Shown here: positions 18,101 through 26,900 of the stretch, piece after piece
How the letters are laid out: every line of letters begins with the position of its first letter
Numbering within the stretch: the stretch's first letter is position 1
From: a virus
Reading direction: 5' to 3' (one strand)
Virus record (IMG/VR): IMGVR_UViG_3300025073_000129
Span: 1-30,767 of that record
Length of the DNA stretch: 30,767 nucleotides
The notes under the pieces: generated by a model
What the model saw: only the letters and a program-made list of their open reading frames with translations
What the model was told of the DNA's origin: nothing
Database searches by the model: none
Program-made: the position numbers and the translations under genes

Positions 18101-18314
18101 TGATTTACCAAATGCTAGTGATTCTAATGTAGATTGTATAAAAGATGTTAGCCAAACTAGTGTTGCAGTTAATGTATCTGGTTTAATAAAAGTTGATAGA
18201 ATCATATCTGTATTCTTTATAAACAGAAATAACATCAGGTTATCTGAATCTGAAAATGCTGGAACTTTTGCACAATCTACTCCTCAGACCTTTGGAACTA
18301 AACTGGAGAACTAA
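12138..18314 (+). CDS. Giant multidomain tail/baseplate protein of unknown function
   Basis: I do not recognise this 2058-residue protein as a whole. Visible parts, in order: a beta-rich N-terminus with no family I know; an IPT/TIG-like Ig domain at about 529-634 (PSITSINPNGFAG then VISISGESLSNVYQVVFSSE); more beta-sandwich modules (about 635-1270); and a striking block of long hydrophobic helices at about 1280-1440 (VFCIIDVLCSLLNPVKTAKA-like and LLLPQISIPVMFLQLILHLL segments), including many Leu, Ile and several Cys. An EF-hand-type loop DINLDGTIDEDD follows at 1718-1729, with ligands D1, N3, D5, G6, I8 and D12 all present. A Big_1/invasin-like Ig domain is at about 1888-1981 (GGKATIIVVPRDAMDVEIGG). 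The AAGG near 12125 is a weak ribosome binding site; the stop overlaps the next ATG. It lies between spike and wedge genes, so a baseplate or tail-tip role is likely. A membrane-inserting or inner-core role for the hydrophobic block is possible but only inferred. Confidence 0.6.
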   Translation: MSKILASALPIKQLEECGEIIKINCDEEDSPNTAPSGYEVVFPIGAGQKLPLSGGAIVTLDFGSIKTDINSEAQTLLIKEVGILSASSFSANIDGLVQARIIVNTIIYEVGKHAALDNSPQIFISTLSGDDSNLNPDSSSADVTKICELRYIPVEILIAIGNAFSSLEDAGNFGTLESPLYGASGLTFKDFTGISASLPNLTIAAMIDLLPFYNIEEQEIVKRRGKSPTGGYYTVVGDIAYLKIPDLSGRDSAGFDPDLYNEDEQRNLYFEILSDSVLSRITITDIAPPPYAIVSNYEDEFPTSGTFIIEVESESEIEQAYLSLIVNDITVPKVKGMHVYGNGIELVTIPMLTKPISSSLGASNPTWSYENYIGDAPSVSLSKYFNIELTTLQSVALAGEYGKLSTDNDNISLSSVLGEQNRPEILLGDRSQIHSIKQNDKKYYNPKMTMARDLLAQTRPRLYESENIPVSWVAGSVSGGNGTQSISFKAADLNSIIQRGETTEFALYITSGNQITRVPGPNISLRQEVPSITSINPNGFAGSDPIEESRVISISGESLSNVYQVVFSSEDSGIILSFNISSYSDGVLTSVDSEVGVLLGTTAFSIINIPDTILNVYVETSGGMISNSLPIYIRSTDSTIVVPPEPRDQRIDFVSEEFTSASFSNNPSGIPLLSDGQSAEIKIRSKSKVFSGKYPVYAYLALPNSTECQEIMNEFDLNIRTFSSESILVAAGIEFQLSKNKLDNFYSNSKKTATIKFPGSDYYGYNFSRLAGQKTAYLLFTNDSLTNLTGDGDSFALTSNSYSLLTLGQDSTSDPNDPPAFVNPGYITGVVAEVGNDLIYSLTNTLQEDLDIKTIFDGSSIRVGDISVYQAIPKLALIFSGTDMPRMRKRHDFYLGGEKLSKIKLAQPLSIRDNGKEVLAVFKNINSKNEGALSLGVEVNDKRFNVKYNSSSVYASSTSCVKTGAFGFNVKDRSIATSKSIVNDGSPQADISLLDSYIVNSSTIIAPLDSLMQPLGDGIITQDPSSITYFLPYNPISIASQQGDITLKIYTPGDLTESDTKIIAGATKDDISILNRQYLEIPNGSIYRSGQYLADSLATSEITKALLFNRVRIDESASIKFNVPEIIGMGLTQEDLSKEVPVFVPVRSGVNIYVRVKNVKKNFSIKVGDVVLKTVSPIRVSNQIATFDAQFIVPPALAGTISIDDCIIICASGTNSDRMKAKKMFGSGFVESIEDRMNALLLGLAGKVPDIDDLKELLKNSPLRFLQINLDVSLVPTELINNFCNLSFQLLADLKLALNGFQVLMIPIQVIFCIIDVLCSLLNPVKTAKAMIRLFECLYDLVLLLPQISIPVMFLQLILHLLELLKCVIDKILGVIVAINEIVAAIQKAIIAKSWASLRALEEVLSEYLFTLNVDLDILAPVIAILSIFLQLLQLVFRFPCEVTPNDGSGDCLIDGTMLAGLVQGVVAPDEAILSANLIPVAQVYTEDSIETAVSNGGSTPIYPVAGDVIAVNSGPEETYYDDMKVDEETLRSTNNRDFNISMGVSTTKSKKGFKNPAGVEFEFKSRYANTFFVKNKIFGPDQSGDSPLLLIEEDGSNELKIASGYGNFVSPIDIETFITIKDDKGTVKSLEQKILVPIYEVDEETAEVTQAGTETVTRTFDRIPKMAILDDEFNLYFIEENGIIFENNNEISSIKARMVNGVSAPKHKFSKEEQDVDINLDGTIDEDDASANVYDFPQIYFVDMRSILSDINAFCDNASMNSFILDEDNTAEITQIIEESKTCLDEFMAIVKGFGTSIRNSMNEGKVPDLIDVPAFQTAVASLIACLGKNTDDICIYVVNSLNTSFKVFEDQDLTPSEKYIVPVLSSEILDSIGYAENPPAITGATEYADGDGDNAIINSGGKATIIVVPRDAMDVEIGGDLSDKISLEIVSDQTGTAEIIVENNIIFTKSGSNYIAYVTATGEGEVKLRAKVCNRTIQALTYFAESDLPNASDSNVDCIKDVSQTSVAVNVSGLIKVDRIISVFFINRNNIRLSESENAGTFAQSTPQTFGTKLEN

Positions 18315-20074
18315 TGGCAGATATTATTACAGCAGGTGATAGTAGATTAAATGGTGCTATTAAAAAGGCAACAAGTACTCTTAATAATGCATTTGGAAAT
18401 GGGGAGGATTTATCTGGACAAGAGTCCTATAGATTTTTACGAGCAGAGGAGTTGGCGTTTGCTTATGCAAAAGACGCATTAGATGGTCCAACTTTATCTA
18501 AAGATTTTCTGGAAATTGCACAATCAATAAAAAAAATGCGTTCTAGTTATCTTCCGATTGATTTCTTTAAAACTCCAGATGGAACTTTTGACGCTTCATT
18601 AGCAGATGAAATTGGAGAACAAGAATCATATGAAAATACCTTTATGCGAATGTTGGGTATGCCATCTACAGCCAATAGTCGCTTAGCTTCTGCTGAAGAT
18701 TTAATATATATTAGTAATGATGGAAAGGTTCATATTAATGCCTCTGCTTATGAAATAGAAAAAGAAGTTTTAGATCAGAGAAATAAAGAAAGGCAAAATA
18801 GAGGGGTAATTATTAATAATTCTATTTATAACATTAATAATTTAACCCCAGAATTTTTAAATACCATTAAACAAGCAGAAGAATCTTTTGATACTGGTGC
18901 CGTAGTGGCTGGAGATTTAACTACATCTGCTGAAGATGAAAATACAATCGCTTCTGAAGCAAGAATTACCAATATAGATAATGACTTATTTAAATTCTCT
19001 TATTTATTACTTCCAGCAATTCAAGATGAACGTGTTTCTAGCTGTATTAATGAATCAGATAAAATAATTGCAAGCCCATTTTCTCCAGTTGGTGGACGAG
19101 TAGTAAATGGAAATAAGGTTCGACCTACCTTATTGGAGAGTGTGATTAGAATTCGCTTAGATAGATTATCTGGAACAGATACTTTTTATAATTCTCCAAA
19201 TGATGATTCTTCTGGGGAGTTATCTATTACTTTATCAACTGGTACAGAAGAAATTCCAGTTAATACAAATTCCTATGGAATTTTGGAGTCATTAATAATT
19301 TTAAGATTAAGAGCTGCAATCAGTGGTTTAGCTCAAAGATTGAGTGAAGATATCGATGATGCTATAGAAATATTTGAAAGTATAAGAATAGTACCAGATG
19401 ATGAATCCTACACTGATAAATCATCTGGTAGTAAAATAGAACAAGATGATCGAGCTAATAATGGAAGAGATGCAAAGCCAAACGGTGATAATTCTGATGT
19501 GGAAGCAGATACATATAAGCAAATTTTAGAGGATCAGCTTTTGTTGGAAGATGCTATCATGTCTTTATTAGGTGATAATAGTGGAGTTCTTGATTTGCAA
19601 ATTCAAACCCAACGTAATTCTTCAATGCATGAAGCTCATTTAATGAGTGGATTGATTGGGATTATCAATCTACCTAGACGCAGGATTCAAAAAGAAATTA
19701 ATGATCGAAAAGAAAAAAGAAATCAAAAAGCTGATGGAGCTGGAGGATTTAAAACTACCAATATTAATACAATTATGGGTGTAGCAAATGGTGTTGGAAT
19801 TGTAGATGTAGCTGTTTTCTCTTTAGCATTATTTTCTATGTCTGAAGAAGGTTTAGTTGGATTACTATCTACACAAGATTATGAGAATTTATTATCTAAT
19901 GATTATTCTTCATTACCAATTTCATCCATTTTAAAAAGCGATATGGTGGATTCTGTTAATGAATATTCAAGTCTAGTAATAGCGGGATATAAATTATTTC
20001 AAAAAGAATTAAAATCTCATGATCAAGAATCTTTAACTGGGATTGCTTTATCATATGCCAATAATATTGTATAA
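18314..20074 (+). CDS. Virion protein of unknown function (586 residues)
   Basis: I do not recognise this protein. It is mainly helical. Residues about 340-365 (SEDIDDAIEIFESIRIVPDD) and 395-420 are acidic helices separated by a polar, low-complexity linker (about 370-400: rich in Asp, Asn, Ser, Gly). Residues about 450-480 are strongly basic (LPRRRIQKEINDRKEKRNQK), then about 487-517 is hydrophobic (VGIVDVAVFSLALFSMSEEG). The N-terminus (about 30-60) has a helical region, and there is an IINNSIYNINNLTPEFLN segment near 165. No signal peptide or catalytic motif is seen. Its ATG overlaps the stop of the upstream giant gene (TAATG), with GGAG (18305-18308) six bases before, so they are probably translated as a pair. 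That coupling and its position just before gp25 suggest a baseplate or wedge-assembly partner of the giant protein. This is inference from context only. Confidence 0.5.
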   Translation: MADIITAGDSRLNGAIKKATSTLNNAFGNGEDLSGQESYRFLRAEELAFAYAKDALDGPTLSKDFLEIAQSIKKMRSSYLPIDFFKTPDGTFDASLADEIGEQESYENTFMRMLGMPSTANSRLASAEDLIYISNDGKVHINASAYEIEKEVLDQRNKERQNRGVIINNSIYNINNLTPEFLNTIKQAEESFDTGAVVAGDLTTSAEDENTIASEARITNIDNDLFKFSYLLLPAIQDERVSSCINESDKIIASPFSPVGGRVVNGNKVRPTLLESVIRIRLDRLSGTDTFYNSPNDDSSGELSITLSTGTEEIPVNTNSYGILESLIILRLRAAISGLAQRLSEDIDDAIEIFESIRIVPDDESYTDKSSGSKIEQDDRANNGRDAKPNGDNSDVEADTYKQILEDQLLLEDAIMSLLGDNSGVLDLQIQTQRNSSMHEAHLMSGLIGIINLPRRRIQKEINDRKEKRNQKADGAGGFKTTNINTIMGVANGVGIVDVAVFSLALFSMSEEGLVGLLSTQDYENLLSNDYSSLPISSILKSDMVDSVNEYSSLVIAGYKLFQKELKSHDQESLTGIALSYANNIV

Positions 20075-20173
20075 TGTTGTGATCATTAAATGTCCTATTT
20101 TCAACTGAAATAATCTTTCTATTATTTTCATAAGATATTTACGAGAAACGATATACTATGGAGATAAGCATTT
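20075..20173. other. Non-coding gap before the wedge genes
   Basis: 99 bases, AT-rich. A stem of AAATAAT (20108-20114) with ATTATTT (20121-20127), loop CTTTCT, is all A-T and too weak to call a terminator. TATACT (20152-20157) is a possible -10 box but lacks a clear -35. GGAG (20160-20163) is the binding site for the gp25-like gene, 10 bases from its ATG. This is the only gap over 20 bases from 1285 to the end, so it may separate two transcription units. Confidence 0.45.
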
Positions 20174-20605
20174 ATGTCATTTGATCTTAAAATAGTTAGA
20201 GGTGATATTTCTATTAAGAGTGATGGTAGTATAGATTTGGTTACTGGAAATAGTAAATTAAAACAAGATATTATTAAAATTATGCTTACATCTTTAGGAG
20301 AGAATAAATATCATCCAACCTATGGAAGTGAAACCGGCTCATTAAAAATTGGATCGGTTTTAGATACTGAAATGATGGAATTAGATTTGTCTTCTTCCGC
20401 TGAAGAGGCTGTAAGAAAGATAATGTCTTTGCAACGAGTTCAAGCTAAAAAGCAATTTTTATCCCCATCAGAAGTAATATTAGAATTAGTTGGAGCTTCT
20501 GTAGAAAGAGATGCAGTAGATCCAAGAATGTATAATATCTTTATTTCTGTTTTAACAGAAAAACTAGATAACATTACTGAAAATGTAACAGTTAGAATAT
20601 CCTAG
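20174..20605 (+). CDS. gp25-like baseplate wedge protein
   Basis: This 143-residue protein matches the gp25/gpW-type wedge family in size (T4 gp25 is 132) and pattern: DGSIDLVTGNSKLKQDIIKI, then MLTSLGENKYHPTYGSETGS (residues about 18-57). The family's hallmark is a D-x-x-x-V/L-x-G-x-x-x-L-x-Q-D-I, followed by L-x-T-x-x-G-E and Y-G, all present here. The rest is helix (about 66-90), then beta strands at about 95-140. Despite the family's old lysozyme-like label, the role is structural: gp25 is the core piece that joins the wedges and sets off sheath assembly. It is the first gene after the gap and lies immediately upstream of the gpJ/gp6-like gene, the same order as P2 W-J. The start is supported by GGAG, 10 bases upstream, slightly long. 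Confidence 0.88.
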   Translation: MSFDLKIVRGDISIKSDGSIDLVTGNSKLKQDIIKIMLTSLGENKYHPTYGSETGSLKIGSVLDTEMMELDLSSSAEEAVRKIMSLQRVQAKKQFLSPSEVILELVGASVERDAVDPRMYNIFISVLTEKLDNITENVTVRIS

Positions 20606-20613
20606 GAGAAGCC

Positions 20614-23600
20614 GTGGCTTTATTTAGATCATATAGTGAAATTGTAACTTCGATGACCAATAGGCTTCGACTTACTCAACCCAATTTAGATACTAAACCA
20701 GGCACTGTGGCTTGTGATTTATTTATTGATATTCAAGCGGAACAGATTGAAAGTTTGCATAAATCATTAATGTTAGTAACGGAAAAACAATCTCCAGATA
20801 AAGCCGTTGGAAGAGATTTAGATAGGTGGGCTCTTAATTTTGGAATCATAAGAAAATCAGGAACACCGGCATCTGGGTTGGTCGTTTTTACGGTAGATGA
20901 TTTAACTGTAGATATACCAATTCCTGCCGGTACAATAGTAAGTTCTAGAAATGGTATGAGTTTTAAAACCATCGGAAGCTATTTAATGTCTTCAACAGAG
21001 AAAAATAAACATGCCGCAACGGCAAATAGGTTAAAAAAAAGCCTTAATTTAGCAGGTATAAATGATAGTTATGCGGTTGAAGTTTCTGTTGAAGCATCCA
21101 GAGCTGGAAGCTCTGGAAATATTTCAACTTTTCAAATCATTAGCTCTAATCTTAACAGCTCAGCCAAAGTAACCAATATTGGTTCGTTTAATAGAGGATC
21201 TAATACTGAAAGTGATAATGCTTTTAAAAGTCGCATCTTTGCTGTCTTTAGTGGAGCTAATACAGGTACTGCTGCTGGATATCGAAATGCTGCATTAGGT
21301 ATTAGTGGCGTATTAGATGTTTTAATTGTAGAACCTGGTAATACGTTAATGGAGCGAGATGGTACCGAAACCATTGAAATCAATGATGGAAGCTATAGAA
21401 TTTTAAATTCTGGCACAGGTGGAAAAGTAGATTTATATGTTCTTGGTTCTAAATTAGAAGAAGTAGTAGAGTCTTTTGTTTTTACTGACTTTTCTGGTAC
21501 TGGTGATGTTACTGATGAAAGAAACGATATCATTCCTGGGTTACAAGGTTTAGATGAAACACTTACATCTGAAGAACGAAGAGTGCTTGCTTTTAAGACT
21601 GGAGCGGTGCCATTACAGCCGATTGACTCCATCATATCTGTTATTGGTAGTTCATCCGGTATTCTTGCTGAAGCATCTTTAGATACAAATAAAAATGTAA
21701 CAGGTAATTATAAATTAGAAAAAGATACGAATATTGAAACTGGTGGCAGTCCATTTGGGTTTGATAAAGTTGTATTTGTTTCAAATACTAAAGATGTTAT
21801 TGGTGAAACAATTATTAAAACTGATACTAATAGTATCGATGCACTCAGATTTACTGAAATAAATGACTTGGATAATATTTATGAAGATATTCAGGTTTCT
21901 AGTGAAAACTCTACAATTTCCTCTGCAAATAGAGGTATTGTTTATTTATCTCATAAACCAATTACAAATGTAACCAGTGTGGTTAACACTACTACTGGTG
22001 AAGTGTATACTATTAAATCATCAAATATTGATCAAACTACCGGATTAAATACTACGGGAGAGATTGAAATTACTGGCAAAACTCTTCCAACTAGTGCTGA
22101 CGTTTTAAGCATAGATTATATCTGGAGACTATTTTTTGATCGATATATTGATTATAATGGTGAAATCAGTCCATCTATTTTTATAGACGAAGATGTGGCA
22201 GACTCTATTGACTGGGGTGTTGCAAATGGAATTACTAGAGAAGAAGCTACAGTAAGTAAAACTGATGATGGATTAGAATATCAAGTTACAACAGATTATA
22301 ATATTTCCAGAGTATTATCTGTTTTTACCGCAATACCAACTACTGCTATAGCTAGTATGATTCAAATATCAGATAGTTTAAGCGTATTGGGTTTGATTTT
22401 AGCTTCTAGTGAAGATAGCGTAGTTAATGTTGTTTCTATTACAGATAGCGCGGGATTAGAAGTTTATAAAACTAAAAATAACGATGGAAGTTTTAGTGGA
22501 CGAGAAATATACTTCTCATCTGATAGTCCAGCATTAAGTGGTTCTACATACAATGTGTTGTATAATAAAGTTGAACTTTATAGTATTGAAAATTCAGATG
22601 GTTCCTTTGCTGATAAAATTATTATTATGCCTTCGGCAGATATCTTAGAAGGTGCAGAAGTTTTAACAACAGTGAATGACTTATATTTAACAGATGATGT
22701 TATTTATGTTGATTATGTGGCAGATATATCTACGCTTTTACCATCTAAATCCTTATCAGATTTGCCCGCTTCAGGTTTGGCCGGTTCTAATGCTATTGTA
22801 GATGGCACTTTTTCTATAATTGAAGATAGCTCTCAACCTATATTTTATACTTTTGATTCTACCAATAATCCTAGCACTATTTCTAGATTTGGCCCAAGTC
22901 GATTGGCAGTAGATATTTCTGGTTCCACTACTAGTGGGAAAATTAAACTCGCCGGTACCACTCTATCTAGAACTGAGTTTACAGTATATGCAGGAGTATC
23001 AGTTAGTGGATTAACTATTAATTTAAATTCTGAGTTAAAAACATTTTTTAAAGTTACTTCTTTACCTTCTAGTCTTGGAATCGCTAGATTAGATAAAATA
23101 GAAGTAGTAGATACTGGTGAAGTATATGATCTATCTGGTTATTTTATTAAAACATCTTCATATGATTTTCATTCTGCATCCAAAAATACTTCTTTGACTA
23201 ATTATCAAGTTACGCTTCCTTCTACTCAAAATAATTCAAGCATCTCATTATCAAGTGGACAGCAATTAAAGATTTCATTATTACTATTTAATACCGCAGA
23301 TTTTGAAGAGTTATTTTTTAGTGAGGACGGCACAATATATACAAATAAAGTATTTGGCAGAGTAGATAAAATCTCTGTATCATCTGGATTTAGAAGTTCA
23401 GTTGGTACTTTGGTAGGTTCTATTTCTATAGCAATGAAAAATCAACCAGAAAATAGCAATACATATTTAGTAGATTATGATTTTAAATCACCTAAAGAAG
23501 GTGAAAGAATAACGATTAGATATAATTTAAACAAATTAATAACTAGCGTAACTTCAGGTTTAGAAGAAGTTCGCTCTATAACTGCTGATGTATTGGTTAA

Positions 23601-23928
23601 AGAAGCTTTTGAATTGTTAGTCGATGTAAGTGGAGAGATTTTGGTAAATAAAGATGCAGAAAAAAGTTCCTCTACTATCAAAGAAAATGTGGAGAATGCA
23701 GTAGTAAACTTATTAAACGCCTCTGTACTTGGTGGCACAGTTGATTATTCAGATATTATTTCAATTGCTACATCTATAAATGGAGTAGATTCTATCAATG
23801 TTTCTTTATTTAATGAAAAGGACTCTACTGGTCGTCGTTCTTACATTAAAGCTTTAGATAATCAAACTATCACAGCAAATAATGTATCTTTTAAAGTAGT
23901 ATCAAGACAAGATTTTAGGATTACATAA
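20614..23928 (+). CDS. Baseplate J/gp6-like wedge protein, enlarged
   Basis: This 1104-residue protein begins with GTG; AGGAG (20604-20608) lies five bases before it, and no better start is visible. The N-terminal ~250 residues match the P2 gpJ/T4 gp6 family: RLTQPNLDTKPGTVACDLFI near 18-40, LDRWALNFGIIRKSGTPASG near 70-90, an IPIPAGTIVSS strand near 107, and GSFNRGSNTESDNAFKSRIF near 190-210 (the conserved G-x-D/N-x-E-S/T-D-x-x-x-x-R). The family's C-terminal part returns at about 986-1070 (VLVKEAFELLVDVSGEILVN, then VDYSDIISIATSINGVDSIN). In between, about 250-980, lies inserted beta-rich sequence with Ser/Thr-rich Ig-like turns. P2 gpJ is 302 and T4 gp6 660 residues. The protein forms the ring that holds the wedges and drives sheath contraction; the insert is probably exposed on the baseplate surface. 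Its stop overlaps the next ATG. Confidence 0.85.
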   Translation: MALFRSYSEIVTSMTNRLRLTQPNLDTKPGTVACDLFIDIQAEQIESLHKSLMLVTEKQSPDKAVGRDLDRWALNFGIIRKSGTPASGLVVFTVDDLTVDIPIPAGTIVSSRNGMSFKTIGSYLMSSTEKNKHAATANRLKKSLNLAGINDSYAVEVSVEASRAGSSGNISTFQIISSNLNSSAKVTNIGSFNRGSNTESDNAFKSRIFAVFSGANTGTAAGYRNAALGISGVLDVLIVEPGNTLMERDGTETIEINDGSYRILNSGTGGKVDLYVLGSKLEEVVESFVFTDFSGTGDVTDERNDIIPGLQGLDETLTSEERRVLAFKTGAVPLQPIDSIISVIGSSSGILAEASLDTNKNVTGNYKLEKDTNIETGGSPFGFDKVVFVSNTKDVIGETIIKTDTNSIDALRFTEINDLDNIYEDIQVSSENSTISSANRGIVYLSHKPITNVTSVVNTTTGEVYTIKSSNIDQTTGLNTTGEIEITGKTLPTSADVLSIDYIWRLFFDRYIDYNGEISPSIFIDEDVADSIDWGVANGITREEATVSKTDDGLEYQVTTDYNISRVLSVFTAIPTTAIASMIQISDSLSVLGLILASSEDSVVNVVSITDSAGLEVYKTKNNDGSFSGREIYFSSDSPALSGSTYNVLYNKVELYSIENSDGSFADKIIIMPSADILEGAEVLTTVNDLYLTDDVIYVDYVADISTLLPSKSLSDLPASGLAGSNAIVDGTFSIIEDSSQPIFYTFDSTNNPSTISRFGPSRLAVDISGSTTSGKIKLAGTTLSRTEFTVYAGVSVSGLTINLNSELKTFFKVTSLPSSLGIARLDKIEVVDTGEVYDLSGYFIKTSSYDFHSASKNTSLTNYQVTLPSTQNNSSISLSSGQQLKISLLLFNTADFEELFFSEDGTIYTNKVFGRVDKISVSSGFRSSVGTLVGSISIAMKNQPENSNTYLVDYDFKSPKEGERITIRYNLNKLITSVTSGLEEVRSITADVLVKEAFELLVDVSGEILVNKDAEKSSSTIKENVENAVVNLLNASVLGGTVDYSDIISIATSINGVDSINVSLFNEKDSTGRRSYIKALDNQTITANNVSFKVVSRQDFRIT

Positions 23929-26900
23929 TGGCTTTAAGACCTACTGCATTTTCAATTCCATCAACCACTCAACTTAAAATTACTTTTAGTGATAACTTAT
24001 CTGAACAGTTATCAAAAGAGAATTTTGAAGTTGAATCATTAAATGCAGCAATTAGTAATTTAATTATTATAAGTATTGAAATTACTAAGAATATAGTTCT
24101 TTTGACTACCAGACCTCATGTATCTGGTAACTATTATCTTTTAAAACTATTAGATACTACGGATGTAATTTTCTCTTCTGAAAAGGGTTCTAGATTATTA
24201 GATAGTCCTATATCTCGTGAGTTATTTTTTGTCGGAATTGATACAGTTAATCCCATCAGAGATAGAATGTTACAAAACATTCCCAGTTTATTTGATGTTG
24301 ATAATACTACTTTGAGAAACATTATTTCAGCTCAAGCAGATGAAATGCTTCGGGCTCAAGTTGCGATTGGCCGAAATCTAAGTAATAATTATATTAGCAT
24401 ACCCGTTGAAGATGAAATTCGCGTTCGTGGACCTGGAGCAACAGATAGACTTGCCAATGAAAATGCATATGAAATCACAAGAGTATCTGATAATCTATCT
24501 ACATCATTATCTAAATACGATAAATTAGAATATACTAGTGACAATTCTTACACGCTGTTACAGTCCATACCATTTTTCCCAATTTCTTTACAGCAAGTTT
24601 TGGTTGAGGATGAAGAAATATCATCTAACTCTGTTGGTAATGATTTTAACGGATTTCTATTAAGTCTATCCAAATCAAATGTGATTCGAGTTTTATCTAT
24701 TACTCATATTAGAAATGGTGAAACAGAAGATTGTAATGGAAACTTAGGTACAGATTATGATTTAAATATTTATAAATATTCATTGACTAATAATAAATAT
24801 GACCAACTTAATGCATACTCTTTTGCTCAATTATATAGCAATCAAGTTCTTTTGTCTGAATTTAGTAATATTTCACGTCCATCTTCCTTAGATACGATTA
24901 AAATAACTTATCTATATAAAAATTTAGGAAGAGCAATAATAGAGAATTCTGTTAGTGTTTCAAAAATAATTTCCAAGATTAATGAATCTGTCCCATCCAA
25001 TGCGGTGAAATTTTTCTTAGATCACGCTCCAATAGTAGATAGTGATAATGAAATCTATAGCTCCAAGGGTGGAGTAATATTTCATATTAATGAAAACTCT
25101 ATAGATACACCAAATGAATTTGCTGTAGAACTTTTATTTGGTACCTCCAGGATGCCAAAATATATTGGAGAATATACTATAAATTATGAAACTGGTGAAG
25201 TTTTTGTAATTGGAACAAAAATCGGGGAAGGTACTGGATATAATAATTATGTAATGGATTATAATTATAGAAAAGAATTTACACAAGATGTTGACTTTTC
25301 TATTAGCGATCAAGATGTTGTTGCCCATCCTAATCGAAATCTGATTGGAGCAGAAGCTGAAATAACATTTAGTTATGATAAAGTCTATGCATCTGGGTCT
25401 GATTATGCTCCTTTGTCTCATATAGAAGTTATTAATGAACAGGTCAAAAATAAACTTTCTGGTTCATTTAGCATAACAACCCAACATGCTCCAATTACAG
25501 ATATTTTTAGAATATATAATCAAACTACTGGAGAGGTATATAATCCCTTATATCATTCAGATACAGAAGTGTTTTTTTCAGGAAATAAATCTCCAGAAAT
25601 TGTAGAAATAAATTCAGAAAATGCTAAATTTAATCGTATTACAAATGAAGAGTTATCAGTAATTGGCAAATTAATTTCTCCGGCTTTTAATATCAGAATT
25701 ACTTCAAATCCTTCTACAAATTTTATTGCATTTGAACCAGGAATCCCAGCTGAATTAATATCAATTAATTCAGATAATTATTTTGTTAGGACGACTAGTT
25801 CTGTAGAGGGAATAATAAGTACAGAAGATATACAAATTAGATTTTTTGGAACGCCTGATGTTAATAATTTAATTAATTCTTTTGCCATAAGTCTTACCGC
25901 TACATTACCATCTGTAAATTCTGAAGCTATCATTGGTATTAGCACATATCAGATTTATTTAGATAATGAAGGTATAATTAATAAAAATTTAGATTCTATA
26001 GGAAATCTGGTTAATACCTCTCTTTCTTTTTCGGATGCCACTTTGTTTTTAGTAGAAAAGTATTTTACTCCAATTAATTCTGTTTCTGGAATTGATGACA
26101 CTTCAGATGGAGGAATTAGTAAAGCACTTACATCTTTAAAGACTACAGATTTTTACTCTAACTTATCTAGATTACGTAAGGTTGGGGACTATACTGTTGA
26201 TTATGAAAATGGAATAATATACTTAGCTGTAGATAAAGATCAGGATATCTATTTAGGATCAGCGTCTTATTATTGTTATAATATCAAAGCACATAATGGA
26301 AATGTTTATTATGCTTCGGGTGCTGTTAAGAAAGTAAACAGTCCGGATTCTATAGAAGAAGCTAGTTTAATTTATAACGATTTACATAATGATGATGAAT
26401 TTATTAAAATTCTCGATCTAGAGTCTTCTATTTCTATATGGGATGGTGTAACTGAAGCTGGTGATTTAAATGGTAATTTTCAAATTACATTAGAAGTTCT
26501 TTCGGATTACAGTGTTGTTGTTCCATATGATATATTAACCATTTTATCTATTAATCAAGTTATTGATTTAACTGGTATTAACCTAGATGATAGTGATATC
26601 AACAATAGGATAGCAGAATCTACTCGCTCAAGTTTATTAACAACTATTTCTAATGGTGGTAAAAATTTATATGATCCAATTCGAATGAGTTTTTCAAAAA
26701 ATGTTATTGATTTGAAAACATCTAAAGAACGCAGAGTTTATGCTGATAATACTGGTGATTTTACAGTTACGATTTACGATAACGCTGTGGATTCAATTTA
26801 TAAAGTAACAAATGTTACCACAGAAATTGATCTTTTTGATCATAAGTTAAATATTATTAAACTATCTGATGTTGAAATTTTAAATACAATTCAAAGTAGT

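Noticed and set aside
20107-20128. Hairpin between the 586-residue gene and the gp25-like gene as a terminator
   Set aside because: The stem is entirely A-T with one G-T pair and no GC core; it is unlikely to stop transcription.
24765-24780. Perfect 16-base palindrome AATATTTATAAATATT containing a T4 late-promoter-like TATAAATA
   Set aside because: It is inside the giant coding frame, thousands of bases from any gene start, and such AT palindromes are expected by chance at this base composition.
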